Source: JALHST01 sp038316335
GTDB lineage: Bacteria > Bacteroidota > Bacteroidia > Flavobacteriales > Flavobacteriaceae
Assembly (NCBI GenBank): GCA_038316335.1
Contig: JBBQAM010000028.1
Coordinates: forward strand, 1-52,892
Direction of reading: 5' to 3'
DNA length: 52,892 nucleotides
Shown: one piece after another, positions 1 to 7,960 of the stretch
Layout: every line of letters begins with the position of its first letter
Numbering within the stretch: position 1 is the first letter of the stretch
Program-made: the position numbers and the translations under genes
The notes under the pieces: model-generated
Databases searched by the model: none
What the model saw: the letters and a program-made list of their open reading frames with translations, nothing else
What the model was told of the DNA's origin: nothing

Positions 1-339
1 GGGGCAGTTCGTATCAACTATTTATATCTACCGAACGGACACAGACGCGCCGGTGCGGCCGAAGTAACATTTGAACCTGGTGCAAGAACCGCATGGCACA
101 CGCATCCCCTTGGGCAAACGCTGATTGTATTGTCCGGAATAGGATTAGTGCAACGCGAGGGTGGCACTATTGAAGAAATCAGGCCTGGTGATATCGTCTG
201 GTTTGCTCCGGGGGAAAAACATTGGCATGGAGCATCGGCAACAATGGCAATGACACATATCGCGACTCAAGAGGAACTGAACGGGAAAGTTGTGGACTGG
301 ATGGAGAAAGTAACAGATGAAATCTATAACGCTAAATAA
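1..339 (+). CDS. Cupin-domain protein, 5' end outside the window
   Basis: The reading frame is open from the first base and ends at TAA 337-339, so only the last 112 residues are seen and the start lies upstream. The visible part is a complete cupin barrel. The first cupin motif has metal-ligand histidines at visible residues 33 and 35 (WHTHP), and the second has PGEKHWHG with histidines at 74 and 76. Small single-barrel cupins of this (R)-mandelonitrile-lyase/quercetinase-like type often sit next to aldo/keto reductases in detoxification clusters, as here, where the reductase starts 53 bases downstream. The substrate cannot be read from sequence. The fold assignment is secure; the function is inferred from context. 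Confidence 0.85.
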   Translation, partial: GAVRINYLYLPNGHRRAGAAEVTFEPGARTAWHTHPLGQTLIVLSGIGLVQREGGTIEEIRPGDIVWFAPGEKHWHGASATMAMTHIATQEELNGKVVDWMEKVTDEIYNAK

Positions 340-392
340 AGTCCGATAAATCCGTTTCAGGTGATTTACTATAATCAAAAAAATAAATAAAT

Positions 393-1382
393 ATGGAAAA
401 ACGTACATTAGGAACCGGGGGTCTTGAAGTTTCTGCCCTTGGATTAGGCTGTATGGGCATGAGCTTTGGGTATACCCCCATTCCAGATCGAAATGAAATG
501 ATTGCTTTACTTCGTAAATCGGTTGAAAAGGGCATAACCTTTTTTGATACCGCAGAAGTCTATGGCCCTTTTACAAATGAAGAATTGGTAGGCGATGCAC
601 TGGAACCGTTCAAGGGAAAGATAGAAATCGCAACCAAATTTGGATGGAAAGCTGATGCTAATGGAAAGTGGACCGAATTGGATAGTCACCCTGAAAATAT
701 AAGAAGGGTTGCAGAGGCGAGTCTTAAAAGATTAAAAACGGATGTGATTGATTTATTCTATCAACATCGAGTGGACATAAATGTGCCGATTGAAGATGTA
801 GCCGGGACGGTAAAGGACTTGATTCAGGAAGGAAAAGTAAAGCACTTTGGACTTTCGGAAGCTGGCGCTGAAACTATTCGCCGGGCACATGCGGTGCAGC
901 CCGTAGCTGCTCTACAAAGTGAATATTCTTTATGGCACAGAAAACCCGAAGCCGAAATCATACCGACACTCGAAGAATTGGGTATCGGCTTTGTTCCTTA
1001 TAGTCCTCTAGGCAAAGGTTTCCTGACGGGGAAAATTGATGAAACCACGGAGTTTGATACCGCTGATTTTCGCAACACCCTTCCCCGTTTCCAAGAGGAG
1101 AACCGGAAGGCTAACCAGGCAATGGTAGAACTGTTGAAAACAATTGCAACACAAAAAGATGCTACTCCAGCACAGGTAGCATTGGCTTGGCTCTTAGCAC
1201 AAAAGCCTTGGATTGTTCCTATTCCTGGCACGACCAAACTGCATCGTTTGGAAGAAAACTTAGGCGCGGTGAATGTCGAGCTGAATTCTGAAGATTTGAA
1301 TCAAATCAATGATGCCGCATTACAAGTCAAAGTTATGGGGGCAAGATATACCGAAGCTGGAGAAAGCCTAACCGGTCGCTAA
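393..1382 (+). CDS. Aldo/keto reductase (AKR13/YajO-like)
   Basis: A 329-residue NADPH-dependent oxidoreductase of usual family length. The TIM-barrel catalytic tetrad is visible as D52, Y57, K82 and H125 (FDTAEVYG, TKFG, YQHRVD). The C-terminal cofactor-binding segment appears as VPIPGTTKLHRLEEN. It probably reduces aldehydes or ketones in the cytoplasm; no substrate can be named. The ATG at 393 follows an A-rich stretch, typical of Bacteroidota translation starts. It is likely co-transcribed with the cupin gene upstream and perhaps with the genes that follow. Nothing in the frame is broken. Confidence 0.93.
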   Translation: MEKRTLGTGGLEVSALGLGCMGMSFGYTPIPDRNEMIALLRKSVEKGITFFDTAEVYGPFTNEELVGDALEPFKGKIEIATKFGWKADANGKWTELDSHPENIRRVAEASLKRLKTDVIDLFYQHRVDINVPIEDVAGTVKDLIQEGKVKHFGLSEAGAETIRRAHAVQPVAALQSEYSLWHRKPEAEIIPTLEELGIGFVPYSPLGKGFLTGKIDETTEFDTADFRNTLPRFQEENRKANQAMVELLKTIATQKDATPAQVALAWLLAQKPWIVPIPGTTKLHRLEENLGAVNVELNSEDLNQINDAALQVKVMGARYTEAGESLTGR

Positions 1383-1457
1383 AAAACTAGAAACTGAGGT
1401 CATTCCTTTTGGTAAGTTGGGGTATTGTTAAAGCGCGTATAAAATAACAATAGGCTT

Positions 1458-1922
1458 GTGAAATCTATATTTTTAATGGTTTTCCTATACACTCCTATTT
1501 TTATAGGCAGTACGACCTCTTGCAACAAAGAAGATGATACTATCAACACCGAAAACAATACTAAAATGCCAAACGGAACAATCAAAATCACGGTAAATTC
1601 ACAGACCTTTACCGCTACGCTTTTGGATACTCATTCGGCAAAGGCATTCAAGGAATTGTTACCAATGACCATAAATATGTCTGAGCTGAACCGCAAGGAG
1701 AAATAGTATGATTTGCCTACTAAACTTCTGACCAAATCCTCAAATCCCGGAACCATACATAATGGTGATTTGATGCTATATGGTTCAAACACTTTGGTGC
1801 TATTCTACAAATCGTTTTCAACCTCTTATAGCTATACGAGGATAGGAAGCATCGATGATCCAACCGGACTTGAAGAAGCCTTGGGCACAGGTGCTATTAG
1901 CGTTACATTAGCTAAGAAATAG
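1458..1922 (+). pseudogene. Cyclophilin-like lipoprotein gene with one in-frame amber stop
   Basis: One continuous frame runs from a GTG at 1458 (or ATG at 1476) to TAG at 1920-1922, interrupted by a single TAG at 1704-1706. The product has a lipoprotein signal (a hydrophobic run ending STTSC, then Asp/Glu-rich). A cyclophilin-like beta-barrel follows: IKITVNSQTFTATLLDT before the stop, YDLPTKL and TGLEEALGTGAISVTL after it. Relatives usually read ...EKYYDLP at the stop, so the amber most likely replaced a Tyr codon. No frameshift is needed to join the halves, which points to a recent point mutation. The intact protein would be about 154 residues. Unless the stop is suppressed the gene is dead. 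Confidence 0.75.
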
Positions 1923-2023
1923 AATAATAAGGTGTAAAGTATAGGACTAGAGCTTCATTTATGATTACATCAATTTAATATTTTAAAAACGTTCTATTTT
2001 TATAAAAATTAAACCAATAAAAA

Positions 2024-2923
2024 ATGAAATCATTTATAACATGTATTATGGCCGTGGTAACCGTCCATTTATCGATTGCCCAAGGTCCTTCGCCCAAACA
2101 GATTCAAGATCGTTTACCAAAAGGCACAATTATTCATGGTAATATTCCGTACAATAACGACACTATCAAAAAGCATTTATTGGACATTTATCTTCCTCCA
2201 AATTCCAATGGAAAACTGCCTTTGGTGGTTTTTGTTCATGGCGGTGGATGGATCAGCAACGACAAATATTCAGATATGGGATATATGCCCAACACAGTTG
2301 CTGCTATGCTTGATAGCGGCATTGCAGTAGCCTCGATAGATTATCGTTTTGCAAACGATGCAGTATTTCCTGCAATCCTGCAAGACTGTAATAAGGCAGT
2401 TTCGTTTCTATATGACAATGCCGATAAATACAACTTAAATAAAAATGAGATTGCTTTGATGGGCTTTTCCGCAGGCGGCCATTTGGCTTCGTTGATGGGA
2501 ACATCCCAAAACAATAAGGTACTAAATCTGTATTTTCCCAACACCTATCGCCCTTTCCAGTATAAAGCAGTCGTTGATTTTTACGGCCCGACCGATTTGG
2601 TCCTGCTGCCTGGAAATGAGGACGAAAAATCGCCAGAAGCGATATTGATAGGGGCGGAACCATTGTTGAGACCTGATTTGGCAAAGGCAGCAAGTCCGAT
2701 AACATATATCGACAAGGACGACCCTCCATTCTTGATTTTTCATGGAGAAAAGGACAACATAGTGTCCAATAAGCAATCAAAACTATTCAGCGCTTGGCTT
2801 AATTATTATGGCGTTAAAAATGAATTAACCATTGTTAAGGATGCTCCACACTTCGGTGAAATGTATGATGTAGATGATATTCGCACAAAAGTTATGGCGT
2901 TTCTGGAAAAACATTTGAAATGA
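2024..2923 (+). CDS. Secreted alpha/beta hydrolase (esterase/lipase, BD-FAE/HSL-like)
   Basis: A 299-residue enzyme with an N-terminal signal peptide (residues 1-20, ending SIAQ), so it acts in the periplasm or outside the cell. The oxyanion-hole motif HGGGW is at 72-76 and the nucleophile elbow GFSAGG at 147-152, with Ser149 as nucleophile. The acid and base are probably the Asp in HGEKDNIV and the His in DAPHFGEM near the C-terminus. The family hydrolyses short acyl or feruloyl esters. About 100 non-coding bases separate it from the broken cyclophilin-like gene. The ATG at 2024 is the only start that includes the signal peptide. Confidence 0.9.
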   Translation: MKSFITCIMAVVTVHLSIAQGPSPKQIQDRLPKGTIIHGNIPYNNDTIKKHLLDIYLPPNSNGKLPLVVFVHGGGWISNDKYSDMGYMPNTVAAMLDSGIAVASIDYRFANDAVFPAILQDCNKAVSFLYDNADKYNLNKNEIALMGFSAGGHLASLMGTSQNNKVLNLYFPNTYRPFQYKAVVDFYGPTDLVLLPGNEDEKSPEAILIGAEPLLRPDLAKAASPITYIDKDDPPFLIFHGEKDNIVSNKQSKLFSAWLNYYGVKNELTIVKDAPHFGEMYDVDDIRTKVMAFLEKHLK

Positions 2924-3035
2924 GTTGTGAAAGATGGCCCTTTTTTTGACAACTTCAGCGTATTGCCATTTTACAGACGTTCCCATACCATTAGACCAAA
3001 ATCGAGATTTGAAATGGTTTCGTTTGGGTATAAAT

Positions 3036-3100
3036 AAACTAAAAAAGCCCTTCACTATATGTGAAGGGCTTGTACTCTGCGGTCCGGACGGGACACGAAC
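3036..3100 (-). repeat. Degraded tRNA-Asp 3' end plus terminator (older attachment-site remnant)
   Basis: These 65 bases match 13718-13782 with two differences by eye. They comprise the terminator hairpin and, on the minus strand, the last 21 bases of tRNA-Asp (acceptor strand CCGGACC and the T-arm start). Identity stops after the T-loop. Together with the second copy it brackets the 10.6-kb island holding the efflux operon. The simplest reading is an old attachment site left by an earlier insertion into the same tRNA gene. Confidence 0.75.
3041..3072 (-). terminator. Rho-independent terminator of the relict tRNA-Asp
   Basis: The arms AAGCCCTTCAC and GTGAAGGGCTT form a strong hairpin. Read on the minus strand it is followed by a run of T (plus-strand AAAAAA at 3041-3046). 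The same hairpin recurs at 13723-13754 beside the second tRNA-Asp remnant, so it is the natural terminator of this tRNA locus, copied along with it. Confidence 0.85.
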
Positions 3101-3596
3101 TTTTCTTCAAAACGCCCTGTATCAAAGTCCTGCCAAAGAGTCGTTTTTTAAGCGCACCACAAGACTCACTTTTTAACATACATTTAACGTTCTACAACGC
3201 CTTTGCTTTATAGAGCAATGTGGTAATGGAAAAATATCTTATGTGCCATAAAAAGTGCAATAACGAGAATACTAAAAAAGACTTGGCATGGGACTTACAA
3301 TGAAATGGCTTTCCTCCTATTTAGAACTGTATCCTTAAACGGCCATTATATGAGATAAATTTTTCGAAAGAGCTACAACTGAAGCAGAAATATCCAAATT
3401 AGGAAAACTGAGGATATCAAAGAGATTCCTAGCGCCCTTTATCTAGAAGCTCCTATACTAATTGAAACATTTAGTTATTATTAATTGTTGGAGAATAAGC
3501 AAATGGCCGTTCAAGGGTCTTTTGAACTAAAGGATACAAACTACCTTTTTTATCACTTCGTTTTATATCAGGCCTCTATATAGGTATTACTATGGC

Positions 3597-3652
3597 TGTC
3601 CGTTTTTGACATCTCATAGTCCGTTGCAGGTATAAAAACCAAGATACTTTCG
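3597..3652 (+). promoter_or_regulatory. AraC-type operator and promoter, copy 1
   Basis: TGTCCGTTTTTGAC at 3597-3610 is followed by AGTCCGTT at 3618-3625, so two GTCC half-sites lie 21 bp (two helical turns) apart on the same face. A TAnnTTTG-like -7 box, TACTTTCG, is at 3645-3652, 20 bases before the ATG at 3672. The same layout occurs at 4944 and 11108. Direct-repeat half-sites two turns apart are typical of AraC-family activators; the likely regulator is the GlxA-type AraC gene at 12479 (inference). Confidence 0.65.
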
Positions 3653-3671
3653 TATTATAAAAACAGCCACA

Positions 3672-4184
3672 ATGGAAAAATATATAGCCATCCTCATGGC
3701 GGATTTATCGGGGTATACCGCACTTACCGAAACCCATGGCGCTATATCGGCGGCCAGCATGTATGCAATAATTATTGGAATTTCCTCGGGACTTTTAATC
3801 ATTTTACTTTTTTGTAGAATGAAGCATCTGGATAAAAAGATAATTTATGGTCTTATCCTTTCAGGAATTGGATTTCTGTATGTTGGTTTTGCTTGGACAG
3901 ATCTTCAATCGTTGATTGCGACTGTAGTTCAGGCTATTTTCTTATTGTTTTTTGCCTATTATGGAGTTAAAAAGAATCTTTACATTCTAGCGACCGGTTA
4001 TTTTTCACATGGAAGCTGGGACTTACTTTACAAGTTAATACCAGCTCCAGATTTAATTCCACCGCATTACGACCTGTTCTGCTTATCAATAGATTTTACT
4101 CTTGGTTTTTACATAATATGGTTCAATTATAAAACCTCTAATAAGCTAATACAATCACGGTCGGCGGTTAAATCATTATTATGA
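3672..4184 (+). CDS. Chimeric gene: class III cyclase N-terminus fused to a DUF6010-like membrane protein
   Basis: 170 residues. Residues 1-29 (ending THGAISAAS) include MADLSGYTALTETHG, the typical start of bacterial adenylate/guanylate cyclase-like proteins with the metal-binding Asp region. At residue 31 the protein switches to a hydrophobic protein resembling DUF6010. That part has about five membrane segments (roughly 31-50, 57-78, 82-103, 105-125, 138-156) and the motif GYFSHGSWDLLY. The original start of the membrane part is probably the internal ATG at 3762. The fusion places a membrane protein under the cyclase's AraC-type promoter. It looks like a deletion joint; whether the long form is made is unknown. 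Confidence 0.6.
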   Translation: MEKYIAILMADLSGYTALTETHGAISAASMYAIIIGISSGLLIILLFCRMKHLDKKIIYGLILSGIGFLYVGFAWTDLQSLIATVVQAIFLLFFAYYGVKKNLYILATGYFSHGSWDLLYKLIPAPDLIPPHYDLFCLSIDFTLGFYIIWFNYKTSNKLIQSRSAVKSLL

Positions 4185-4349
4185 AATTTTATTGATCAAT
4201 GTCTTCTGGTTAAAAGTATATTACCTATAAGAACTAGAAAATTATAAAATGAAATTTCCAGAGTAGAATTCTGAACAAGTACAACCTAAAATACTGTAAT
4301 ACTTCCCCAAAGTGCTGTAACTGCAACACTATTTCCCCTTCTTCTTTTA

Positions 4350-4371
4350 TGTTATCAAATTATTGATAACA
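4350..4371. promoter_or_regulatory. 22-bp dyad, candidate operator upstream of the metallothionein-like ORF
   Basis: TGTTATCAA and TTGATAACA form perfect 9-bp arms with an ATTA spacer. The dyad lies 34 bases before the TTG start at 4405, about where a promoter would be expected. Symmetry and spacing fit a dimeric repressor such as a metal sensor, but no such regulator is visible nearby. Confidence 0.4.
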
Positions 4372-4382
4372 ATTTAAACATA

Positions 4383-4400
4383 AATTCTGAAATCAGAATT
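4383..4400. promoter_or_regulatory. 18-bp dyad just 5' of the metallothionein-like ORF
   Basis: AATTCTGA and TCAGAATT are perfect 8-bp arms separated by AA. The dyad ends four bases before the TTG at 4405. It could be a second operator half or an mRNA hairpin masking the start. Alternative starts (ATT 4384, CTG 4387) would put it inside the coding region. Confidence 0.35.
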
Positions 4401-4404
4401 CAAG

Positions 4405-4509
4405 TTGAGTAACATTACTAAGAAAGACCAGCAAAAATGTGACACTACAAATTGTATTTGCGAAAATTGCGCCTGTGGCAGTAATTGCACGTGCAAAGAC
4501 TGTAGGTAA
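4405..4509 (+). CDS. Small cysteine-rich metallothionein-like protein (34 residues)
   Basis: The frame from TTG 4405 to TAA 4507-4509 encodes a short charged head and then a tail in which 8 of 22 residues are Cys (pattern C-x4-C-x-C-x2-C-x-C-x3-C-x-C-x2-C, ending CKDCR). No other residues are hydrophobic enough for a folded core. CxC and CxxC spacing of this density is the hallmark of metallothioneins and would bind Zn, Cu or Cd clusters. The frame is open back to 4384, so ATT or CTG could also start it. Two dyads precede it and a strong hairpin follows 17 bases after the stop, so it looks like a self-contained transcription unit. It lies in the same island as an RND efflux operon. Family by composition only; no alignment was made. 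Confidence 0.6.
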   Translation: MSNITKKDQQKCDTTNCICENCACGSNCTCKDCR

Positions 4510-4525
4510 TTGAGCTTCCCATTTA

Positions 4526-4570
4526 TTTAATCTATAAGTCACCCATTAAATGGGTGACTTATAGATTAAA
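4526..4570. terminator. Perfect 22-bp inverted repeat, probable terminator
   Basis: The arms at 4526-4547 and 4549-4570 are perfectly complementary over 22 bp around a single central base, with the core CACCCATT/AATGGGTG. It lies 17 bases after the metallothionein-like stop. It lacks a long T-tract beyond the TTTAA ends, so termination may be imperfect; an insertion-element end or a protein-binding palindrome are alternatives. Confidence 0.55.
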
Positions 4571-4943
4571 CCTAAAAACAATAAAATACTCATAAAAAGG
4601 TATTTATTCTTGTCTTCACAAAATAGGTGTCTTATACCTCGCCGGCACCAATAAACATATCTACATGTGCACCGTATTGCAAGGTAATTGCTCCCCCATT
4701 CAGGCTTTTAGGTTATAAGATACCTATTGATATCGACCTTGGTGAACAATTGAGGTTTTGGTGCGTCTTAAGAACTTGAATAGAAAATTGTAGAAATTCA
4801 ACAATATCATAGATATGCACAATATTATCGGCTAAGCATACCGGCTTTTTATCAAGGCAATATCAGTGACCGTGTTTGCCTTGAAATATATCAATTTGCC
4901 TGTAAGAAGCTGGTTCCCAGAATAGAATTGCAGGCAAAGAAGT

Positions 4944-4999
4944 TGTCCGTTTTTGACTTCATACTGTCCTTTCAGGTGCTAAAAGTCAGCTTAGATTTG
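4944..4999 (+). promoter_or_regulatory. AraC-type operator and promoter, copy 2
   Basis: TGTCCGTTTTTGAC at 4944-4957 and TGTCCTTT at 4964-4971 again place GTCC half-sites 21 bp apart. The -7 box TAGATTTG at 4992-4999 fits TAnnTTTG exactly. The ATG of the DUF2147 gene follows at 5020, so this promoter should drive that gene and the RND efflux operon behind it. The first 14 bases are identical to copy 1 at 3597. Confidence 0.75.
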
Positions 5000-5019
5000 T
5001 ATTATAAAATAATAAAAAT

Positions 5020-5439
5020 ATGAAACACTTTAGAGTCCTTTTGTTTGCCCTTGCTTTCCTGTCAGTGGCAAATCATGGATATGCACAAACAGGATCAGAT
5101 AAGATTTTGGGCCTCTATTGGAGTCCAAAAAAAGACGCCAAAATAGAAATCTTTAAAAAAGGCGATAGGTATTTTGGCAAATCAGTTTGGGAAGCAACAC
5201 CCAAAAAGGACCTAGAGAATCCAGATTTACAACTAAGGCAAAGAGACCTCCTAGGTGTGAATCTACTAACCAACTTCTCTTATAATGATACGGAGTATTC
5301 CGGCGGAGAAATCTATGATCCAGCAAACGGCAAAACATATAGTTGTAAAATCAGTTTTACCGGCCAAAATCTTAAAGTACGTGGGTATATCGGCATTTCA
5401 ATGTTCGGCAGGACAGAAATATTCGAACGCATACATTAA
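5020..5439 (+). CDS. DUF2147 secreted protein
   Basis: 139 residues with a cleavable signal peptide (about 1-23, ending GYAQT). The mature part has the DUF2147 pattern of a small beta-barrel: ILGLYWSPKKDAKIEIF at its start, a central LGVNLLTNF, a YSGGEIYDPANGKTY turn, and LKVRGYIGISMFGRTEIFERI at the end. Family members are periplasmic and of unknown function, often next to stress or efflux genes. It follows an AraC-type promoter and sits 60 bases before the TolC gene, so it is probably the first gene of the efflux operon. Confidence 0.85.
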   Translation: MKHFRVLLFALAFLSVANHGYAQTGSDKILGLYWSPKKDAKIEIFKKGDRYFGKSVWEATPKKDLENPDLQLRQRDLLGVNLLTNFSYNDTEYSGGEIYDPANGKTYSCKISFTGQNLKVRGYIGISMFGRTEIFERIH

Positions 5440-5499
5440 ATGGGCTTTACCGTTCAATTATCCGATTAACCCTTTCCATATAACATAACATTCGTATTC

Positions 5500-6873
5500 A
5501 TGAATACAAAATTTAACAGGTTTCGCCTGACGGTCATTTTCTGGCCTTTACTATTCGGCTTTTTAAATGTACTTGCACAAACAAGCTCTTTGGAGAATTA
5601 CATAGTGGAAGGCTTGAAAAACAACTTGGTACTCCAACAAAAAAACATAGATGTAGACAAGGCATTGTATGCTTTGCGGTATTCTGAAAGTCTTTTTCTA
5701 CCTACTGTTTCTTTGCAGGGATCTTACCAAACAGGGGTGGGTGGAAGGAGTATTTCGTTGCCGATTGGAGACATAATGAATCCTGTCTATTCTACGTTGA
5801 ATCAACTTACAGGAACCGATAATTTTTCTCTGATCGATAACGTAGATCAGGACTTCCTTCCGAAAAATTTTTACGATGCCAAGATCAGAACCACTATGCC
5901 CATTTTAAATACAGATCTGAAATACAATAGAAAAATTGAAGGACAAAAAATCACCTTGGTAAAGTATGACGTGGATGGGTATAAACTTGAACTGGTAAAG
6001 AACATAAAAGTTGCCTATTATACTTATTTCAACGCCTTAAAAGTTATAGATATCTATGAAAATGCATTGCTGCTGGCAAATGAAAATCTGCGAGTAAATG
6101 AGCGTCTTCTGCAAAATGGAAAGGGATTGCCTTCTTATGTATTGCGTTCAAAAAGTGAGCAGGAAAATATTAGGTCACGAATTACTGAAGCCAAAAAAAC
6201 TACTGAAAACGCAACGCTGTATTTCAATTTTCTTTTGAACAGAAATAGTGAGTGCAGTATTGATGCATTCTTCAATTTGTCAAAAGAATTCGACGATGCA
6301 ATTTCTTTGATCACATTGCCACCCGACGTTTATAAACGTCCTGAGTTGAATGCGCTATCTGAGGTATTAAAACTGGACAGTATTGTTATTACCATGAATA
6401 AAAAGTATTGGATGCCAAAGATAAATGGGTTCTTGGATGTGGGTACTCAAGCCCAGAATTTCTATTTCAATTCAAAATCTAGGTATTATAATGTTGGGCT
6501 TCAATTAGATATTCCTCTGTTTAATGGGAAACGAAATCTCCTTAAAATTAAACAAGCTCGGCTAGACCAAAAAAATGCTGCACTGAATCTTGATCATACA
6601 TCACAACAACTAGCACTAAACGCCTCCACAATACAAAATAACTTGGCTGCAGTTTACGCGATTTACCAATCCTCATTGAAAAGTGTTGAATCTGCTGCCA
6701 GTTACCAAAGATTAATTGAGCGGGGATTCCGGGAAGGCGTAAATACATTTATAGAAGATATTGATGCCAGGAATCTACTCACCGATGCACAACTACAGGT
6801 TAACATTGGCCTTTACAATGTGTTAATTACAGCCGCCAACTTGGAAAGGGAAACGGGAATATTAAAATATTAA
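5500..6873 (+). CDS. TolC-family outer-membrane efflux protein
   Basis: 457 residues, normal for TolC/OprM-type proteins, with a signal peptide ending near residue 27 (NVLAQ). Two long helical repeats typical of OEP domains are visible: ENYIVEGLKNNLVLQQKNIDV opens the first, and the second follows VGLQLDIPLFNG with heptad-rich KQARLDQKNAALNLDH. It forms the outer-membrane exit duct of the tripartite pump encoded with the next two genes, which start 11 and then 17 bases downstream. No breaks are seen. Confidence 0.92.
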   Translation: MNTKFNRFRLTVIFWPLLFGFLNVLAQTSSLENYIVEGLKNNLVLQQKNIDVDKALYALRYSESLFLPTVSLQGSYQTGVGGRSISLPIGDIMNPVYSTLNQLTGTDNFSLIDNVDQDFLPKNFYDAKIRTTMPILNTDLKYNRKIEGQKITLVKYDVDGYKLELVKNIKVAYYTYFNALKVIDIYENALLLANENLRVNERLLQNGKGLPSYVLRSKSEQENIRSRITEAKKTTENATLYFNFLLNRNSECSIDAFFNLSKEFDDAISLITLPPDVYKRPELNALSEVLKLDSIVITMNKKYWMPKINGFLDVGTQAQNFYFNSKSRYYNVGLQLDIPLFNGKRNLLKIKQARLDQKNAALNLDHTSQQLALNASTIQNNLAAVYAIYQSSLKSVESAASYQRLIERGFREGVNTFIEDIDARNLLTDAQLQVNIGLYNVLITAANLERETGILKY

Positions 6874-6884
6874 AAAACGAAAAA

Positions 6885-7943
6885 ATGAAAAAAATGAAAA
6901 AAATCTATGTAGCATTTTGCATAATCGCCGCTTCACTTTTGCTATTTGCCTTCCATGGAGCAAAATCAAGTCCAATAGTAAGCACTATTGAAGAAATCCC
7001 CGTTAAAATTATTTCGCTTGACCAGCAGATGGTACAACCAACCATTCATGCATCTGGACAGTTCACCACAGAAGATGAAACTTTTCTGTCCTTTAAAACA
7101 GGCGGAATCATTAACCAGATACTGGTCAATGAAGGTGATGTTGTTCATAAAGGTCAATTGGTTGCCACGTTACATTTAACCGAGATCAATGCCCAGGTTC
7201 AAGAAGTAAAGCTCAATTATGAAAAGGCCTTGCGTGATTATACCCGATACTACAAATTGTTCAGGGATAGTGTAGCAACCTTAGAGCAGGTTCAAAATTT
7301 CAAAACGGCACTCGACATTGCGCAGCAACAGTTAAATACTGTTCGCTTTAATCTCAGTTATTCTGAGATCAAGGCTACAGCAAATGGATATGTGCTTAAA
7401 AAGCTCGCAAATCCAGGTCAAATGATAAACCCAGGAGACCCGGTTTTGCAGACAAATGGAGCAAATCAAAGTGCATGGATCTTAAAAGTAGCTGTAAGTG
7501 ATGTAGAATGGAGCGCTATTAAAGTAGGCAATAAAGCAAGCGTTCAGATTGATGCATTGCCAGGTCAACTTATTGAGGGAGTGGTTTCAAGGAAAACAGA
7601 AGGTATAGACCCTTCTACAGGAACATTTACTATCAATGTTTTACTAAATGGTAAAAGTGAAGAATCAATTGCAGCTGGATTATTTGGTAAAGCTACTATC
7701 TATCCTAATGAGCTTATTTCTTCCTGGGCAGTGCCATACGAAGCTTTAATAGATGGCGATGCAGGAGAGGCGTATGTCTTTATCACAAATGATCTCAAAA
7801 CAGCTTTGAAGGTAAAAGTGAAGGTAGGAAGTATCGATAATGGAACTGCAACCATTATAAGCGGATTGGAAACATCCAAGGCTTTAATCATATCAGGCAG
7901 TGCATATTTAAAAGAAGGTTCGGCCCTTAAGATAACTCAATAA
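6885..7943 (+). CDS. RND efflux periplasmic adaptor (membrane fusion protein)
   Basis: 352 residues. An N-terminal hydrophobic segment (about 8-25) anchors it or directs export. The split lipoyl domain flanks a helical hairpin: EGDVVHKGQLVATL before, and ATANGYVLKKLANPGQMI after. A beta-barrel follows (QIDALPGQLIEGVVS) and then a membrane-proximal domain. It bridges the inner-membrane pump and TolC duct. The helical hairpin is short, as in HlyD-like adaptors of HAE1 systems in Bacteroidota. Alternative starts at codons 1 and 4 (MKKMKK) cannot be separated. Confidence 0.92.
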   Translation: MKKMKKIYVAFCIIAASLLLFAFHGAKSSPIVSTIEEIPVKIISLDQQMVQPTIHASGQFTTEDETFLSFKTGGIINQILVNEGDVVHKGQLVATLHLTEINAQVQEVKLNYEKALRDYTRYYKLFRDSVATLEQVQNFKTALDIAQQQLNTVRFNLSYSEIKATANGYVLKKLANPGQMINPGDPVLQTNGANQSAWILKVAVSDVEWSAIKVGNKASVQIDALPGQLIEGVVSRKTEGIDPSTGTFTINVLLNGKSEESIAAGLFGKATIYPNELISSWAVPYEALIDGDAGEAYVFITNDLKTALKVKVKVGSIDNGTATIISGLETSKALIISGSAYLKEGSALKITQ

Positions 7944-7960
7944 TCAATAAAATATTTGTT

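Larger units (their letters stand above)
2924..3671. other. Gene-poor stretch carrying a decayed tRNA-Asp end and a regulated promoter
   Basis: No convincing gene is seen here. The stretch holds a terminator and tRNA-Asp remnant (3036-3100) and, at its right end, a promoter with an AraC-type operator (3597-3652). The sequence between 3101 and 3590 is AT-rich with many stops in all frames and looks like decayed DNA; I recognised no parent gene in it. Confidence 0.6.
4185..5019. other. Intergenic stretch with metallothionein-like micro-ORF, dyads and promoter
   Basis: Apart from the 34-residue micro-ORF at 4405-4509, its two upstream dyads, the 22-bp-arm hairpin (4526-4570) and the promoter at 4944-4999, I see no intact gene. 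A minus-strand frame at about 4720-4860 stays open for some 45 codons but matches nothing I know and is broken upstream by stops; it may be a gene relic. Confidence 0.5.

Noticed and set aside
1704..1706. TAG read as pyrrolysine
   Set aside because: The organism group does not use pyrrolysine and the expected residue is Tyr; a nonsense mutation is simpler.
4720..4860. Minus-strand frame of about 45 codons
   Set aside because: It is coding-like, but stops interrupt it upstream and no family was recognised; not enough for a feature of its own.
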